This document shows positions 24,417 to 31,208 of a DNA stretch of 33,119 nt, piece after piece. Each line of letters starts with the position of its first letter. The first letter of the stretch is position 1. The notes under the pieces are model-generated. The model did not search any database. It was not told the DNA's origin and worked only from the letters and a program-made list of their open reading frames with translations. The position numbers and the translations under genes were made by a program. Source of the stretch: Clostridia bacterium (GTDB taxonomy: Bacteria > Bacillota > Clostridia > Oscillospirales > CAG-382); contig JAGBXS010000091.1 in NCBI GenBank assembly GCA_017629175.1, positions 1-33,119 on the forward strand. Reading direction: 5' to 3'.

Positions 24417-25712
24417 TTATCCCTTGTGCTTGGCCAACGCGATGAACATTTGCAGGGCGGCCTCAAAATCCGCCTCGGTTCTGCCGTAGGCTTCTTCTCC
24501 CTCCGCAGGGGCTTTGCGCATACACAGATAGGAAACCGCGCCAAGCTCGTGATAGCCGTCGGTATTATATAAAGGAAGTGCGTTCAGCTTCAAGGCCATA
24601 CCGTCCACCGCACCGTCCAAAGCCTCCAGCTCCTTGGGCAGGGGGGCGAGGAGACCGTTTTCCTTGGCGTAATCGTAGGCCTTCTGATCCAGCAGGAACA
24701 GACACTCGCTTCCGGTTACCAAACGGGTGCGGATGGCCTTGGCGATCTGCTCCGAGGAATAGACGGAGCCGCTGCGGGTGATATCGCCCAGCACGCCGCG
24801 GGTGGTGCCGTCTCCGTTGATATCCTTTGCCAGCTTGCCGAGCAGCTTTTCCACGGGGGTGCGCACGCTCTTGTAGACAGGCTCTTCCCCTGCGTAGAAC
24901 AGGGTGAAATCCGGTTCTTTTTCCCTGTCGGGGGAGACGTTTTTCGATTTGTACGCCGCCATGGCTACCAGAAGATCTCTGTGATACTCCCATTCCTCCA
25001 CGGATCTGCCGTAGGAGATAGCGTCCGATGCGGGGCTTCTCCGCAGACAAACCACCGCTTCCGCAGGCATTTTGGCAAAGCCGGGAAGCTCGTAGCAATC
25101 TAAGTTGCCCATGGGAATGCCGTAGCCGTCCAAGCTGAGGGAGGGATCGATCCCCAGCTCCGACAAGGGGGTGAGGATGCCCTCCGCCAGAGCCTGGCGG
25201 TAGAAATAGGGCTCTAAGAAATACAGCAGGGTGTCGCCTGCCCGCAATTCCGTTTGGAAACGGGTGTAGGTGGTATTCTGATCGTCGTAGGTGTATTCAA
25301 TGCCCTCGCTGTCCTTGATGTGGGAGACGGTGAGATCCAGGAAATCAAAACGGAAGTCTCCGTCTTGGTTGTAATCTCCCGCCAAGTTACCGGAAAGCTG
25401 TGCAATGCTCTCGCCCAAATGCTCCTTTTCCGTGGGGTTCATGTAGAAGGGACCCACGTACATCATGGAAAGATCGGGGTTGGCGGTGGCGGCCAGCTGG
25501 GAGATGCCCACGAAGATGCCGATCACGATGACGCCCACGATGATTATGGGCCATTTGTAGTACTCGGCGATGTATTCCGTCCAGCCCCGGAACCCGGGGC
25601 CCCGCTTCTCGTACTTTTCCTGTTCGTCCCGGGTGTCCTCGGGAGCGGCACCCTCCGCTTCCGCTTGCTCGCGGAGCTTCTTTACCTCTTGCATTTGTTT
25701 ATAGTCACGCAT
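24417..25712 (-). CDS. Membrane-anchored protein made of two copies of one exported module
   Basis: The 431-residue protein has a charged cytoplasmic N-terminus, one membrane helix (about 54-74) and an exported part. That part is an internal duplication: module 1 (79-258) and module 2 (267-431) share PDLSMMYVG / PDFTLFYAG, LAGDYNQDGD / LAKDINGDGT, a G-x-x-x-L-x-x-L helix before EGILTPLSEL / NGLLAPLPKEL, a DG strand, CLRRSPASDAISYGR / CMRKAPAEGEEAYGR and a closing A-x-x-K-x-K helix. Each copy has a DxNxDG loop that could bind calcium. I know no function for this module. The start at 25712 follows GGAGGC; the promoter is at 25741-25769. Confidence 0.8.
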   Translation of the reverse strand: MRDYKQMQEVKKLREQAEAEGAAPEDTRDEQEKYEKRGPGFRGWTEYIAEYYKWPIIIVGVIVIGIFVGISQLAATANPDLSMMYVGPFYMNPTEKEHLGESIAQLSGNLAGDYNQDGDFRFDFLDLTVSHIKDSEGIEYTYDDQNTTYTRFQTELRAGDTLLYFLEPYFYRQALAEGILTPLSELGIDPSLSLDGYGIPMGNLDCYELPGFAKMPAEAVVCLRRSPASDAISYGRSVEEWEYHRDLLVAMAAYKSKNVSPDREKEPDFTLFYAGEEPVYKSVRTPVEKLLGKLAKDINGDGTTRGVLGDITRSGSVYSSEQIAKAIRTRLVTGSECLFLLDQKAYDYAKENGLLAPLPKELEALDGAVDGMALKLNALPLYNTDGYHELGAVSYLCMRKAPAEGEEAYGRTEADFEAALQMFIALAKHKG

Positions 25713-25740
25713 AAAAACGCCTCCATACTGAAGTCCATCC

Positions 25741-25769
25741 ATTATACCACAGTTTTGTCTCTTTGGCAA
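25741..25769 (-). promoter_or_regulatory. Promoter of the two-module membrane protein
   Basis: Minus-strand TTGCCA (25764-25769) and TATAAT (25741-25746) with a 17-base spacer. Confidence 0.8.
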
Positions 25770-25822
25770 TAGGGGAAATTGTTAAAAAACTTGCTTTGAT
25801 CTATGACGTATTAGCAATCGAT

Positions 25823-25874
25823 TTTCTTTGGAGATACATAAGAACCTTTCTTCTAAAAAAGAAAGGTTCTTATG
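25823..25874 (-). repeat. Dispersed inverted-repeat element, copy D (terminator of folD)
   Basis: CATAAGAACCTTTCTT pairs with AAGAAAGGTTCTTATG (25837-25874), followed on the minus strand by TCTCCAAAGAAA (25823-25834). It begins 9 bases after the folD stop. The second CCGAAAAC hairpin seen in copies B and C is absent. Confidence 0.8.
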
Positions 25875-25883
25875 CGTGCTCTC

Positions 25884-26735
25884 TTAAATTTTTCTTTTTG
25901 CCGCGTCTACGGTGTGCTTTAACAGCACGGAGGTGGTGACGGCACCCACGCCGCCGGGGACGGGGGTAAACTGCTCTGCAACTTCTCCTGCGGCGGGATC
26001 GGCATCTCCGCAGAGAACGCCCTCCACCACGTGAATGCCCACGTCCACCAAGGCCTGGCCGGGACGGACGTGCTCCTTGCCGATGAGTGCGGCCTTACCT
26101 GCGCAAACCACCAGGAGATCTGCCTGCTTGCAGGCGGCGGCAAGGTCTGCGGTTTTGGTGTGGCAGATGGTCACGGTGGCGTTGCGGTGCAACAGCAGCA
26201 TGGCCAGGGGCTTGCCCACCACGGCGCTTCTGCCTACGACGGTCACGTTCTTACCCGCAACGTCATAGCCGTAGAAATCCAAGATCTCCAAAACCGCACG
26301 AGGGGTGCAGGGCGGGTAGCCGGGAACGCCCTCGGAGGTCTTTCCCGCGTATACGCAGTAGGCGTTGGCGTCCGTCAGACAGTCCACGTCCTTGGCGGGG
26401 GAAAGCAAGGCTCTCGCACGGGCTTCGTTCAGATGGCGGGGCAGGGGGGAGAACATCAAAATACCGTGAACGTCCTCTCTGCCGTTCAAGGCGGAGATGC
26501 AAGATTCCAAATCTTCCTGGGAAACGTCGGCGGGCAGAGCCGCGGTCTCCACCTCTGCGCCTGCGGAGGCAAACCGCTTGGTCAAGCCCCGTTCATAGGA
26601 GAGGTCGTCCTCACGCTCCCCCACGCGGATCACCGCCAGACGGGGTATAACGCCCTTGGCCTTCAGCTCCTCTACCGTGGGGATCAAGCCCTCCGTGATG
26701 GCCTTCGCCACCGGGGCACCCTTCCAAAGTGTCAT
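25884..26735 (-). CDS. folD: Methylenetetrahydrofolate dehydrogenase (FolD family) lacking the cyclohydrolase Lys and Gln
   Basis: The 283-residue protein has the FolD fold: catalytic domain, the KDVDCLTDAN block, GYPPCTPRAVLEIL and the nucleotide site VVGRSAVVGKPLAMLL (167-182), ending PGGVGAVTTSVLL. The conserved YxxxK is LSYERGLTK here, so position 51 is Leu in place of the Lys essential for cyclohydrolysis. The usual VQLPLP is MFSPLP (94-99), so the conserved Gln is Phe. The Asp of DVD remains. It may be a dehydrogenase only, with the adjoining FchA doing hydrolysis. The start at 26735 follows GGAGG and overlaps fchA by 4 bases. Confidence 0.9.
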   Translation of the reverse strand: MTLWKGAPVAKAITEGLIPTVEELKAKGVIPRLAVIRVGEREDDLSYERGLTKRFASAGAEVETAALPADVSQEDLESCISALNGREDVHGILMFSPLPRHLNEARARALLSPAKDVDCLTDANAYCVYAGKTSEGVPGYPPCTPRAVLEILDFYGYDVAGKNVTVVGRSAVVGKPLAMLLLHRNATVTICHTKTADLAAACKQADLLVVCAGKAALIGKEHVRPGQALVDVGIHVVEGVLCGDADPAAGEVAEQFTPVPGGVGAVTTSVLLKHTVDAAKRKI

Positions 26736-27334
26736 ACCAACGCCTCCTTTACCCGCGCGTAAACCGCTTCGCAACGGGAGCGGATCTCTGCATCCAGCGC
26801 TTCTGCCTTGGCGTTTTGCGCCGCGGCGTAATCCTTATCCGCCATGAGACGGGTGTTTACCAAAAGATTTAACAACGCGCCCTGAGAAGCGGAGGCGCAG
26901 AAGGTTGCACTGCAGCCCACGTCACTGATGGCAAGGCGGCTTCCTTTCTCCAAAAGCTCCTCCAGAACAGAGGGAAGCTCTGCCAGGGTCTCTAAGATCT
27001 CCATGGGAGGCTCTGCCGCAACCCGCAGAGCGGATTCCAGCACCTCCCCGCGGGAGGGGTCCTCCTTGGGAATGCCGTAGGCCTTGGAGAGGGGAACGAA
27101 GGCGTCAGCATCCTTCCCGATCAGGGCGAACAGCTTGTCCGTGAGGATAGCGGTTTCCGCCATGAGTCTCTCGATATCCTGCTGGTAAGCGGCGTATTTC
27201 TTCTTGCCGTCGGTGAGATGCCCCACCATAGAGCCCAGTGCCGCCGCCAAAGCGCCGACCAAGGCGGAAGCACCGCCGCCGCCGGGGGCGGGGGATGCGG
27301 AGGAAAGGTCCTTGACCCAGTTGTAAAGTTCCAT
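26732..27334 (-). CDS. fchA: Cyclodeaminase/cyclohydrolase family protein (FchA-like)
   Basis: The 200-residue, mostly helical protein carries the family N-terminus SSASPAPGGGGASALVGALAAALGSMV (about 9-35), then long helices and SDVGCSATFCASASQGALLNLLVNTRLM, as in formimino-THF cyclodeaminase and methenyl-THF cyclohydrolase. It converts formimino-THF or 5,10-methenyl-THF in the C1-folate route. AGAGGA precedes the ATG at 27334; the upstream in-frame extension lies in the methyltransferase gene and is rejected. It is coupled to folD by a 4-base overlap. Confidence 0.9.
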   Translation of the reverse strand: MELYNWVKDLSSASPAPGGGGASALVGALAAALGSMVGHLTDGKKKYAAYQQDIERLMAETAILTDKLFALIGKDADAFVPLSKAYGIPKEDPSRGEVLESALRVAAEPPMEILETLAELPSVLEELLEKGSRLAISDVGCSATFCASASQGALLNLLVNTRLMADKDYAAAQNAKAEALDAEIRSRCEAVYARVKEALV

Positions 27335-27345
27335 ATAAAATCCTC

Positions 27346-28092
27346 TTACGTAAACAGTTGATAAAATGCTTTGACGGCTTTCAGTTCCTCGGATTCCTCG
27401 GTACGGGTCTTGTCCGTATACAAGGGCATCTCGGGCAGGATCTCCAAACCCTCTGCGCCGTCCTTCCGTGCCTCCAAAAGCAACAGAGAGGGGGCTTCCC
27501 CGTGGGCGGGCACCACCAGCCGCAGGCGCTTGGGCTCCAAACGGTTGCGCCCCAGGGCCTCGATCAGCCCTGCCATGCGGGAGGGAAGGTACACGCAGAA
27601 GAAGCGGCCTCCCGAGGGCAACGCCCATGCGGCGGCTTCTGCCAAAGCGGCGGGAGGCAGGGTGTCGTCATGCCACGCGATCCGTTTTTCCATGGCCAGG
27701 TTTTGCTTGCCACTGCCTGCGGGGAGGTAGGGCGGGTTGCTGACCACGGCGGTAAAGCTGCCCGCAGGGAAGAGGGTGCGATGGGCTCGCAGATCTCCCT
27801 CCAGAATGCGGATCTTCTCCTCAAAGCCGTTTTGCAATACGTTCTCCTTTGCCAACGCGGCGTATTTTTCCTGATATTCCACCCCCGTAAAGCTGCATTT
27901 ACAGCCGGAGGCGGCCAACAGAAGGGGCAAGACCCCGCTTCCCGTGCCGAAATCGGCGCAGGCACCGCTGCCCAAGCGATCCTTGGCAAAATAGGCCAGC
28001 AGAAGCGCATCCGTGCCGAAGCGGATCCCCTCCTTGTATTCACGCAACACCAAACCGCCGTTGACGGCAGTTTCCACTAAGCCACGTTCCAT
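27346..28092 (-). CDS. tRNA1(Val) (adenine37-N6)-methyltransferase-like protein
   Basis: The 248-residue class I SAM methyltransferase has FGTDALLLAYF, the SAM-binding ADFGTGSGVLPLLLA motif and the N6-adenine signature SNPPYLP, as in TrmN6/YfiC. It probably methylates an adenine of a tRNA. The start at 28092 (MERGLVETAV) follows GGAAAGG. It comes after the ferredoxin terminator without a visible promoter of its own, and precedes fchA by 11 bases. Confidence 0.87.
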   Translation of the reverse strand: MERGLVETAVNGGLVLREYKEGIRFGTDALLLAYFAKDRLGSGACADFGTGSGVLPLLLAASGCKCSFTGVEYQEKYAALAKENVLQNGFEEKIRILEGDLRAHRTLFPAGSFTAVVSNPPYLPAGSGKQNLAMEKRIAWHDDTLPPAALAEAAAWALPSGGRFFCVYLPSRMAGLIEALGRNRLEPKRLRLVVPAHGEAPSLLLLEARKDGAEGLEILPEMPLYTDKTRTEESEELKAVKAFYQLFT

Positions 28093-28111
28093 GTCAAAAA
28101 GCCTTTCCGAG

Positions 28112-28148
28112 TAACAAAAGACGCTCCCCAAGAAGCCCCGGGGAGCGC
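28112..28148 (-). terminator. Terminator after the ferredoxin gene
   Basis: GCGCTCCCC pairs with GGGGAGCGT (28121-28148), followed on the minus strand by CTTTTGTT. Because the downstream methyltransferase gene has no visible promoter, partial read-through is likely. Confidence 0.8.
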
Positions 28149-28174
28149 ATTTCGCCGTTTGATTGAAAAAATCC

Positions 28175-28348
28175 TTACGCCTTGGGAGCGCCAACAGGGC
28201 AGATGCCTTCGCAAGCGCCGCAATCCAGACAAGCGTCTGCATCGATCTCGAACTTGCCGTCTTCGTCAGCGTGGATAGCGCCTACGGGGCACTCGCCCTC
28301 ACATGCGCCACAGCCCAGACATACGTCCTTATCAATAGAAAAAGCCAT
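28175..28348 (-). CDS. 2[4Fe-4S] ferredoxin
   Basis: The 57-residue protein carries two CxxCxxC...CP cluster motifs (CLGCGACEGECPVGA and CLDCGACEGICPVGA), the clostridial-type ferredoxin layout, and acts as a low-potential electron carrier in the cytoplasm. The start at 28348 is fixed by GGAGGT 7 bases upstream. Its promoter is at 28381-28409 and its terminator at 28112-28148. Confidence 0.96.
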   Translation of the reverse strand: MAFSIDKDVCLGCGACEGECPVGAIHADEDGKFEIDADACLDCGACEGICPVGAPKA

Positions 28349-28380
28349 TTCCAATACCTCCAATGTATAATTGTAACTAT

Positions 28381-28409
28381 ACTATATCACAAAGATTTTC
28401 ATTTTGCAA
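28381..28409 (-). promoter_or_regulatory. Promoter of the ferredoxin gene
   Basis: Minus-strand TTGCAA (28404-28409) and TATAGT (28381-28386) with a 17-base spacer. Confidence 0.75.
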
Positions 28410-28449
28410 GAGGAAAACCCATATTTTCGACGGATTTTTACGGAAACGT

Positions 28450-29394
28450 TTACCGATCCGCTTCCTTAAAGGCACGGATAGTAGCGTCGCGGGTGGTGTA
28501 GGTGATCTCCGTCTTGGGATAGGTACCGTACTTCATGAGAAGCTCACCCCAGTCTTTCATAAAGGCGGCGTCCATGTTGGTATTCATGCCGGAAAGCACC
28601 GCGGCGTAGCGGGCGGGATCGGAAAGCAATACCGTCTTCTGCTCCTTGGTGAGCTGATCCAAGAAGGATCTCAGCATGGAGGAGGCCAGAGAGCTATAGC
28701 TGCCGTGGCCGTCGGAGCCGTCGCAAAGGCCGTAATGCTCACGCAGGATGGCGAGAATATCCGCCGTCATGGTGATCTTGCCTGCGTCCACGTGCTTCCA
28801 ATAATCGGCGGGAACCTTGCCGCCGGGGAACTCCGTGATCCCGGTATAGGCGGGGTTGACGTAGTTGATCTCCTGGGGAATCACAAAATAGGGGGCGGAC
28901 ATATTCTTCACCATGGCATCCAGGGCGTCAGGGGAGACCTCCACGTAAAAGTCCGCGGAATAGCCCACCAGGGCGGCAATGGCCATGGAGCAGGTCTCTC
29001 TGTCGTAAAGCCGCAGGAAGTCCCGCAGGGGAACCATGGCGCCCACATCGTTGTAAAGCGTTGCCGTCAAGGGCAGTTCACAGGTGAGGACGGCCTTGCG
29101 GGCAGAATTGAACCGCAGGAACAGGGCGCGGGTCACCTCGCCGTTCTCGTTCAAGGTCACCGCCAGGCCGCTGAGGGAGCCCAGCTCGTCCCCCCCGTTA
29201 CCGGGGAGAACGATGGTGCCGGGGCCGGATTCCTCCTCGGGGGGAGTGCTTTCCTGAGAGGTTTCCTGAGAAACCTCCATGTTCTCCGTGGGGAGCAAAG
29301 CCAACAGCTCGTCGTAATATTCGAAGGCCAGCCAGCCAAAGGCGGCCAGTGCCAGCACAAAGGTCAAAAAGAAATTTCTGAGAGAGACAGCCAC
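28450..29394 (-). CDS. Membrane protein with a degenerate LCP-like (LytR-CpsA-Psr) domain
   Basis: The 314-residue protein has one N-terminal membrane helix (about 7-26), a Ser/Glu/Pro-rich linker and an exported domain. The order LFLRFNSARKAVLTCELPLTATLY, AALVGYSADFYVEVSPDALDAMVKNM, then VDAGKITMTADILAILR resembles the strand-helix order of LCP ligases that attach polymers to peptidoglycan. The LCP arginines and aspartates that bind pyrophosphate are not evident, so it may be inactive or a different fold. The start is GTG, with AAGGAAGG 5 bases upstream. The promoter is at 29446-29474, divergent from the solute-binding protein genes. Confidence 0.6.
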   Translation of the reverse strand: MAVSLRNFFLTFVLALAAFGWLAFEYYDELLALLPTENMEVSQETSQESTPPEEESGPGTIVLPGNGGDELGSLSGLAVTLNENGEVTRALFLRFNSARKAVLTCELPLTATLYNDVGAMVPLRDFLRLYDRETCSMAIAALVGYSADFYVEVSPDALDAMVKNMSAPYFVIPQEINYVNPAYTGITEFPGGKVPADYWKHVDAGKITMTADILAILREHYGLCDGSDGHGSYSSLASSMLRSFLDQLTKEQKTVLLSDPARYAAVLSGMNTNMDAAFMKDWGELLMKYGTYPKTEITYTTRDATIRAFKEADR

Positions 29395-29445
29395 GGTGTC
29401 CTTCCTTTCCGTATCTTTTCATAGACTGTTTGATGGATATCCTGT

Positions 29446-29474
29446 ATTATACACCGTTTTTTTCGTTTTGTCAA
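29446..29474 (-). promoter_or_regulatory. Promoter of the LCP-like gene
   Basis: Minus-strand TTGACA (29469-29474) and TATAAT (29446-29451) with a 17-base spacer. Confidence 0.85.
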
Positions 29475-29486
29475 TCGGTTTCTCCC

Positions 29487-29515
29487 TTGACAACCGTGGC
29501 AATTTGTACTATAAT
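29487..29515 (+). promoter_or_regulatory. Promoter of the first solute-binding protein gene
   Basis: TTGACA (29487-29492) and TATAAT (29510-29515) with a 17-base spacer, a full consensus match. It is divergent from the promoter at 29446-29474, and the two -35 boxes are 12 bases apart. Confidence 0.9.
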
Positions 29516-29573
29516 ATGAACAATGTAAGACATACTTGCAAAAAAATATCGAATCGATAGGAGAACCACACCT

Positions 29574-31094
29574 ATGGCAAAAAGAGTTTTATTGCTTTTG
29601 CTGGTCTGCTTGATGGCATTGCCCTTGCTGGTAGCGTGCAACAATACCGCAGGCACCGAGTCCGTTGCTTCTCAGGCAACCTCTGAAAGCGGCACCACCT
29701 CCGAGGACGTTTCCGAGGATCCTAACATTTATCCCGATATCGTTGACCTCGACGGCAGAGAGATCAACGTTCTGCAGTGGGGCTGGGGCGTAGGCTCCTC
29801 CTCCATCAACGGCTTCACCGGCGAGATCGTTTACAGCGACGAATCCGAGGCTAACTACTCCCGTGTAGACGTTGCCAAGAAGGAAGTGGTGGACTACATC
29901 GAGGCTACCTATAACTGCACCATCGGGGAAGGCTACCGTATGACCACCGGTAACATCATGGAAGAAGTCCAGCAGATGGTCTCCACCGGTACTTACAACT
30001 ACGACATCGTTTTCGCCAGCGAAAATCAGGCGCTGAACATGCTTTCCAACAACCTGCTGACCGACCTGAAGACCGTTCCCACCTTGCATTTTGAGAACGT
30101 TTGGTGGGACCAGAACTCCGTGGAGGATCTTTCCATCAACGGCCGTCTGTTTGCGGTTTGCGGCGACATCAACACCTACGACAACCTGGGCACCTGGTGC
30201 GTTCTCTTCAACAAGAAGATGAAGAACGATCTGGGCATCACCGACGACTTCTATCAGAAGGCTTCCGACGGCGAGTGGACCATGGATTATTTCATGGAGA
30301 TCTGCCAGGGAGTTTCTCAGGATCTTGACGGCGACGGATTGGACGAGTTTGACCGTTGGGCTGTGGGTACCGAGACCTTCAATATCTACGCCCACCTGGT
30401 AGGCGGCGGTCTCCGTATCGCAGAGAAGGATGAAAACACCGACCTTCCTTACCTTACCGTTTCCAAAGAAACCGAGCGTACCTTCAACGCATTGGAGAAG
30501 GTTTTGACCTTCTACAACAGCAACGAGGTTATGGTTGCCAACGGTGGCAAGTATAACCAGTATTCCAATCCTTGGGAGTCCACCATCATCCAGGCCTTCA
30601 AGGAAGGCAGAGAGCTGTTCTACGTCTGCGGTCTGATCAGCATCGCAGGCTTCCGTAACATGGAGGACCCCCTGGGTATTCTGCCCATGCCCAAGCTTTT
30701 TGAGGATCAGGACAGATACTACCACACCGTTTCTCCCGATAACTGCTCCTTCATGGTGCTTCCCTACGGCGTTCCCGGCATCGTTGAGCTGGGTACCGTG
30801 ATCGAGGCCATCGCCATGAAGTCCAGAGAAATCGTTACCCCCGAGTTCTACGAGGTGCAGCTGAAGGGCAGAGACGCCCGTGACGACGAGTCCGAGGCTA
30901 TGCTGGACATCATCTACGCTTCCCGTTGCTTCGACCTGGGCGTTTGCTACAACTGGGGCAGCATCGTGGGCTGCTATTACAGCATGGATGTGGCAAACAT
31001 CGCCTCCCGTTTCGACGCGGTGATCAGCAACGCAGAGCTGGCCATCCAGGATACTCTGGATGATCTGGACGACTACGATCCCGTTCTCAACTAA
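29574..31094 (+). CDS. Extracellular solute-binding lipoprotein, paralog 1
   Basis: The 506-residue protein has a type II signal peptide with lipobox LVAC (Cys22), a Ser/Thr linker, then a two-lobed binding-protein fold. Typical segments are VAKKEVVDYIEATYNCTI, YDIVFASE, GDINTYDNLGTWCVLFNKK, the EF-hand-like DLDGDGLDEFDRW, GILPMPK and a C-terminal MLDIIYASRCFDLG. This is the ABC-type carbohydrate/oligopeptide-binding architecture; the ligand is unknown. GGAG precedes the ATG. No permease or ATPase is seen in the window. A terminator follows at 31113-31145. Confidence 0.9.
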   Translation: MAKRVLLLLLVCLMALPLLVACNNTAGTESVASQATSESGTTSEDVSEDPNIYPDIVDLDGREINVLQWGWGVGSSSINGFTGEIVYSDESEANYSRVDVAKKEVVDYIEATYNCTIGEGYRMTTGNIMEEVQQMVSTGTYNYDIVFASENQALNMLSNNLLTDLKTVPTLHFENVWWDQNSVEDLSINGRLFAVCGDINTYDNLGTWCVLFNKKMKNDLGITDDFYQKASDGEWTMDYFMEICQGVSQDLDGDGLDEFDRWAVGTETFNIYAHLVGGGLRIAEKDENTDLPYLTVSKETERTFNALEKVLTFYNSNEVMVANGGKYNQYSNPWESTIIQAFKEGRELFYVCGLISIAGFRNMEDPLGILPMPKLFEDQDRYYHTVSPDNCSFMVLPYGVPGIVELGTVIEAIAMKSREIVTPEFYEVQLKGRDARDDESEAMLDIIYASRCFDLGVCYNWGSIVGCYYSMDVANIASRFDAVISNAELAIQDTLDDLDDYDPVLN

Positions 31095-31112
31095 AAAATC
31101 CCATGAAATCAA

Positions 31113-31145
31113 GGCAACGGAGTCCTCTCCGTTGCCTCTTTTTTC
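31113..31145 (+). terminator. Terminator after solute-binding paralog 1
   Basis: GGCAACGGAG pairs with CTCCGTTGCC (31113-31136), followed by TCTTTTTTC. Confidence 0.92.
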
Positions 31146-31174
31146 TTGACAAACGGGGAAAATTTTGCTAAAAT
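31146..31174 (+). promoter_or_regulatory. Promoter of solute-binding paralog 2
   Basis: TTGACA (31146-31151) and TAAAAT (31169-31174) with a 17-base spacer, starting directly after the previous terminator. Confidence 0.85.
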
Positions 31175-31208
31175 ATTCTCATACGAAACCCAAAAGAAGG
31201 AGTTAGCT

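Noticed and set aside
27335..27628. N-terminal extension of fchA
   Set aside because: The extra 98 codons lie within the methyltransferase gene in another frame; the family N-terminus begins at 27334 with a ribosome binding site.
29589..31112. Minus-strand open frame covering solute-binding paralog 1
   Set aside because: It mirrors the lipoprotein gene, which has a promoter, ribosome binding site and family match. A similar antisense frame under paralog 2 shows it is a codon-usage effect.
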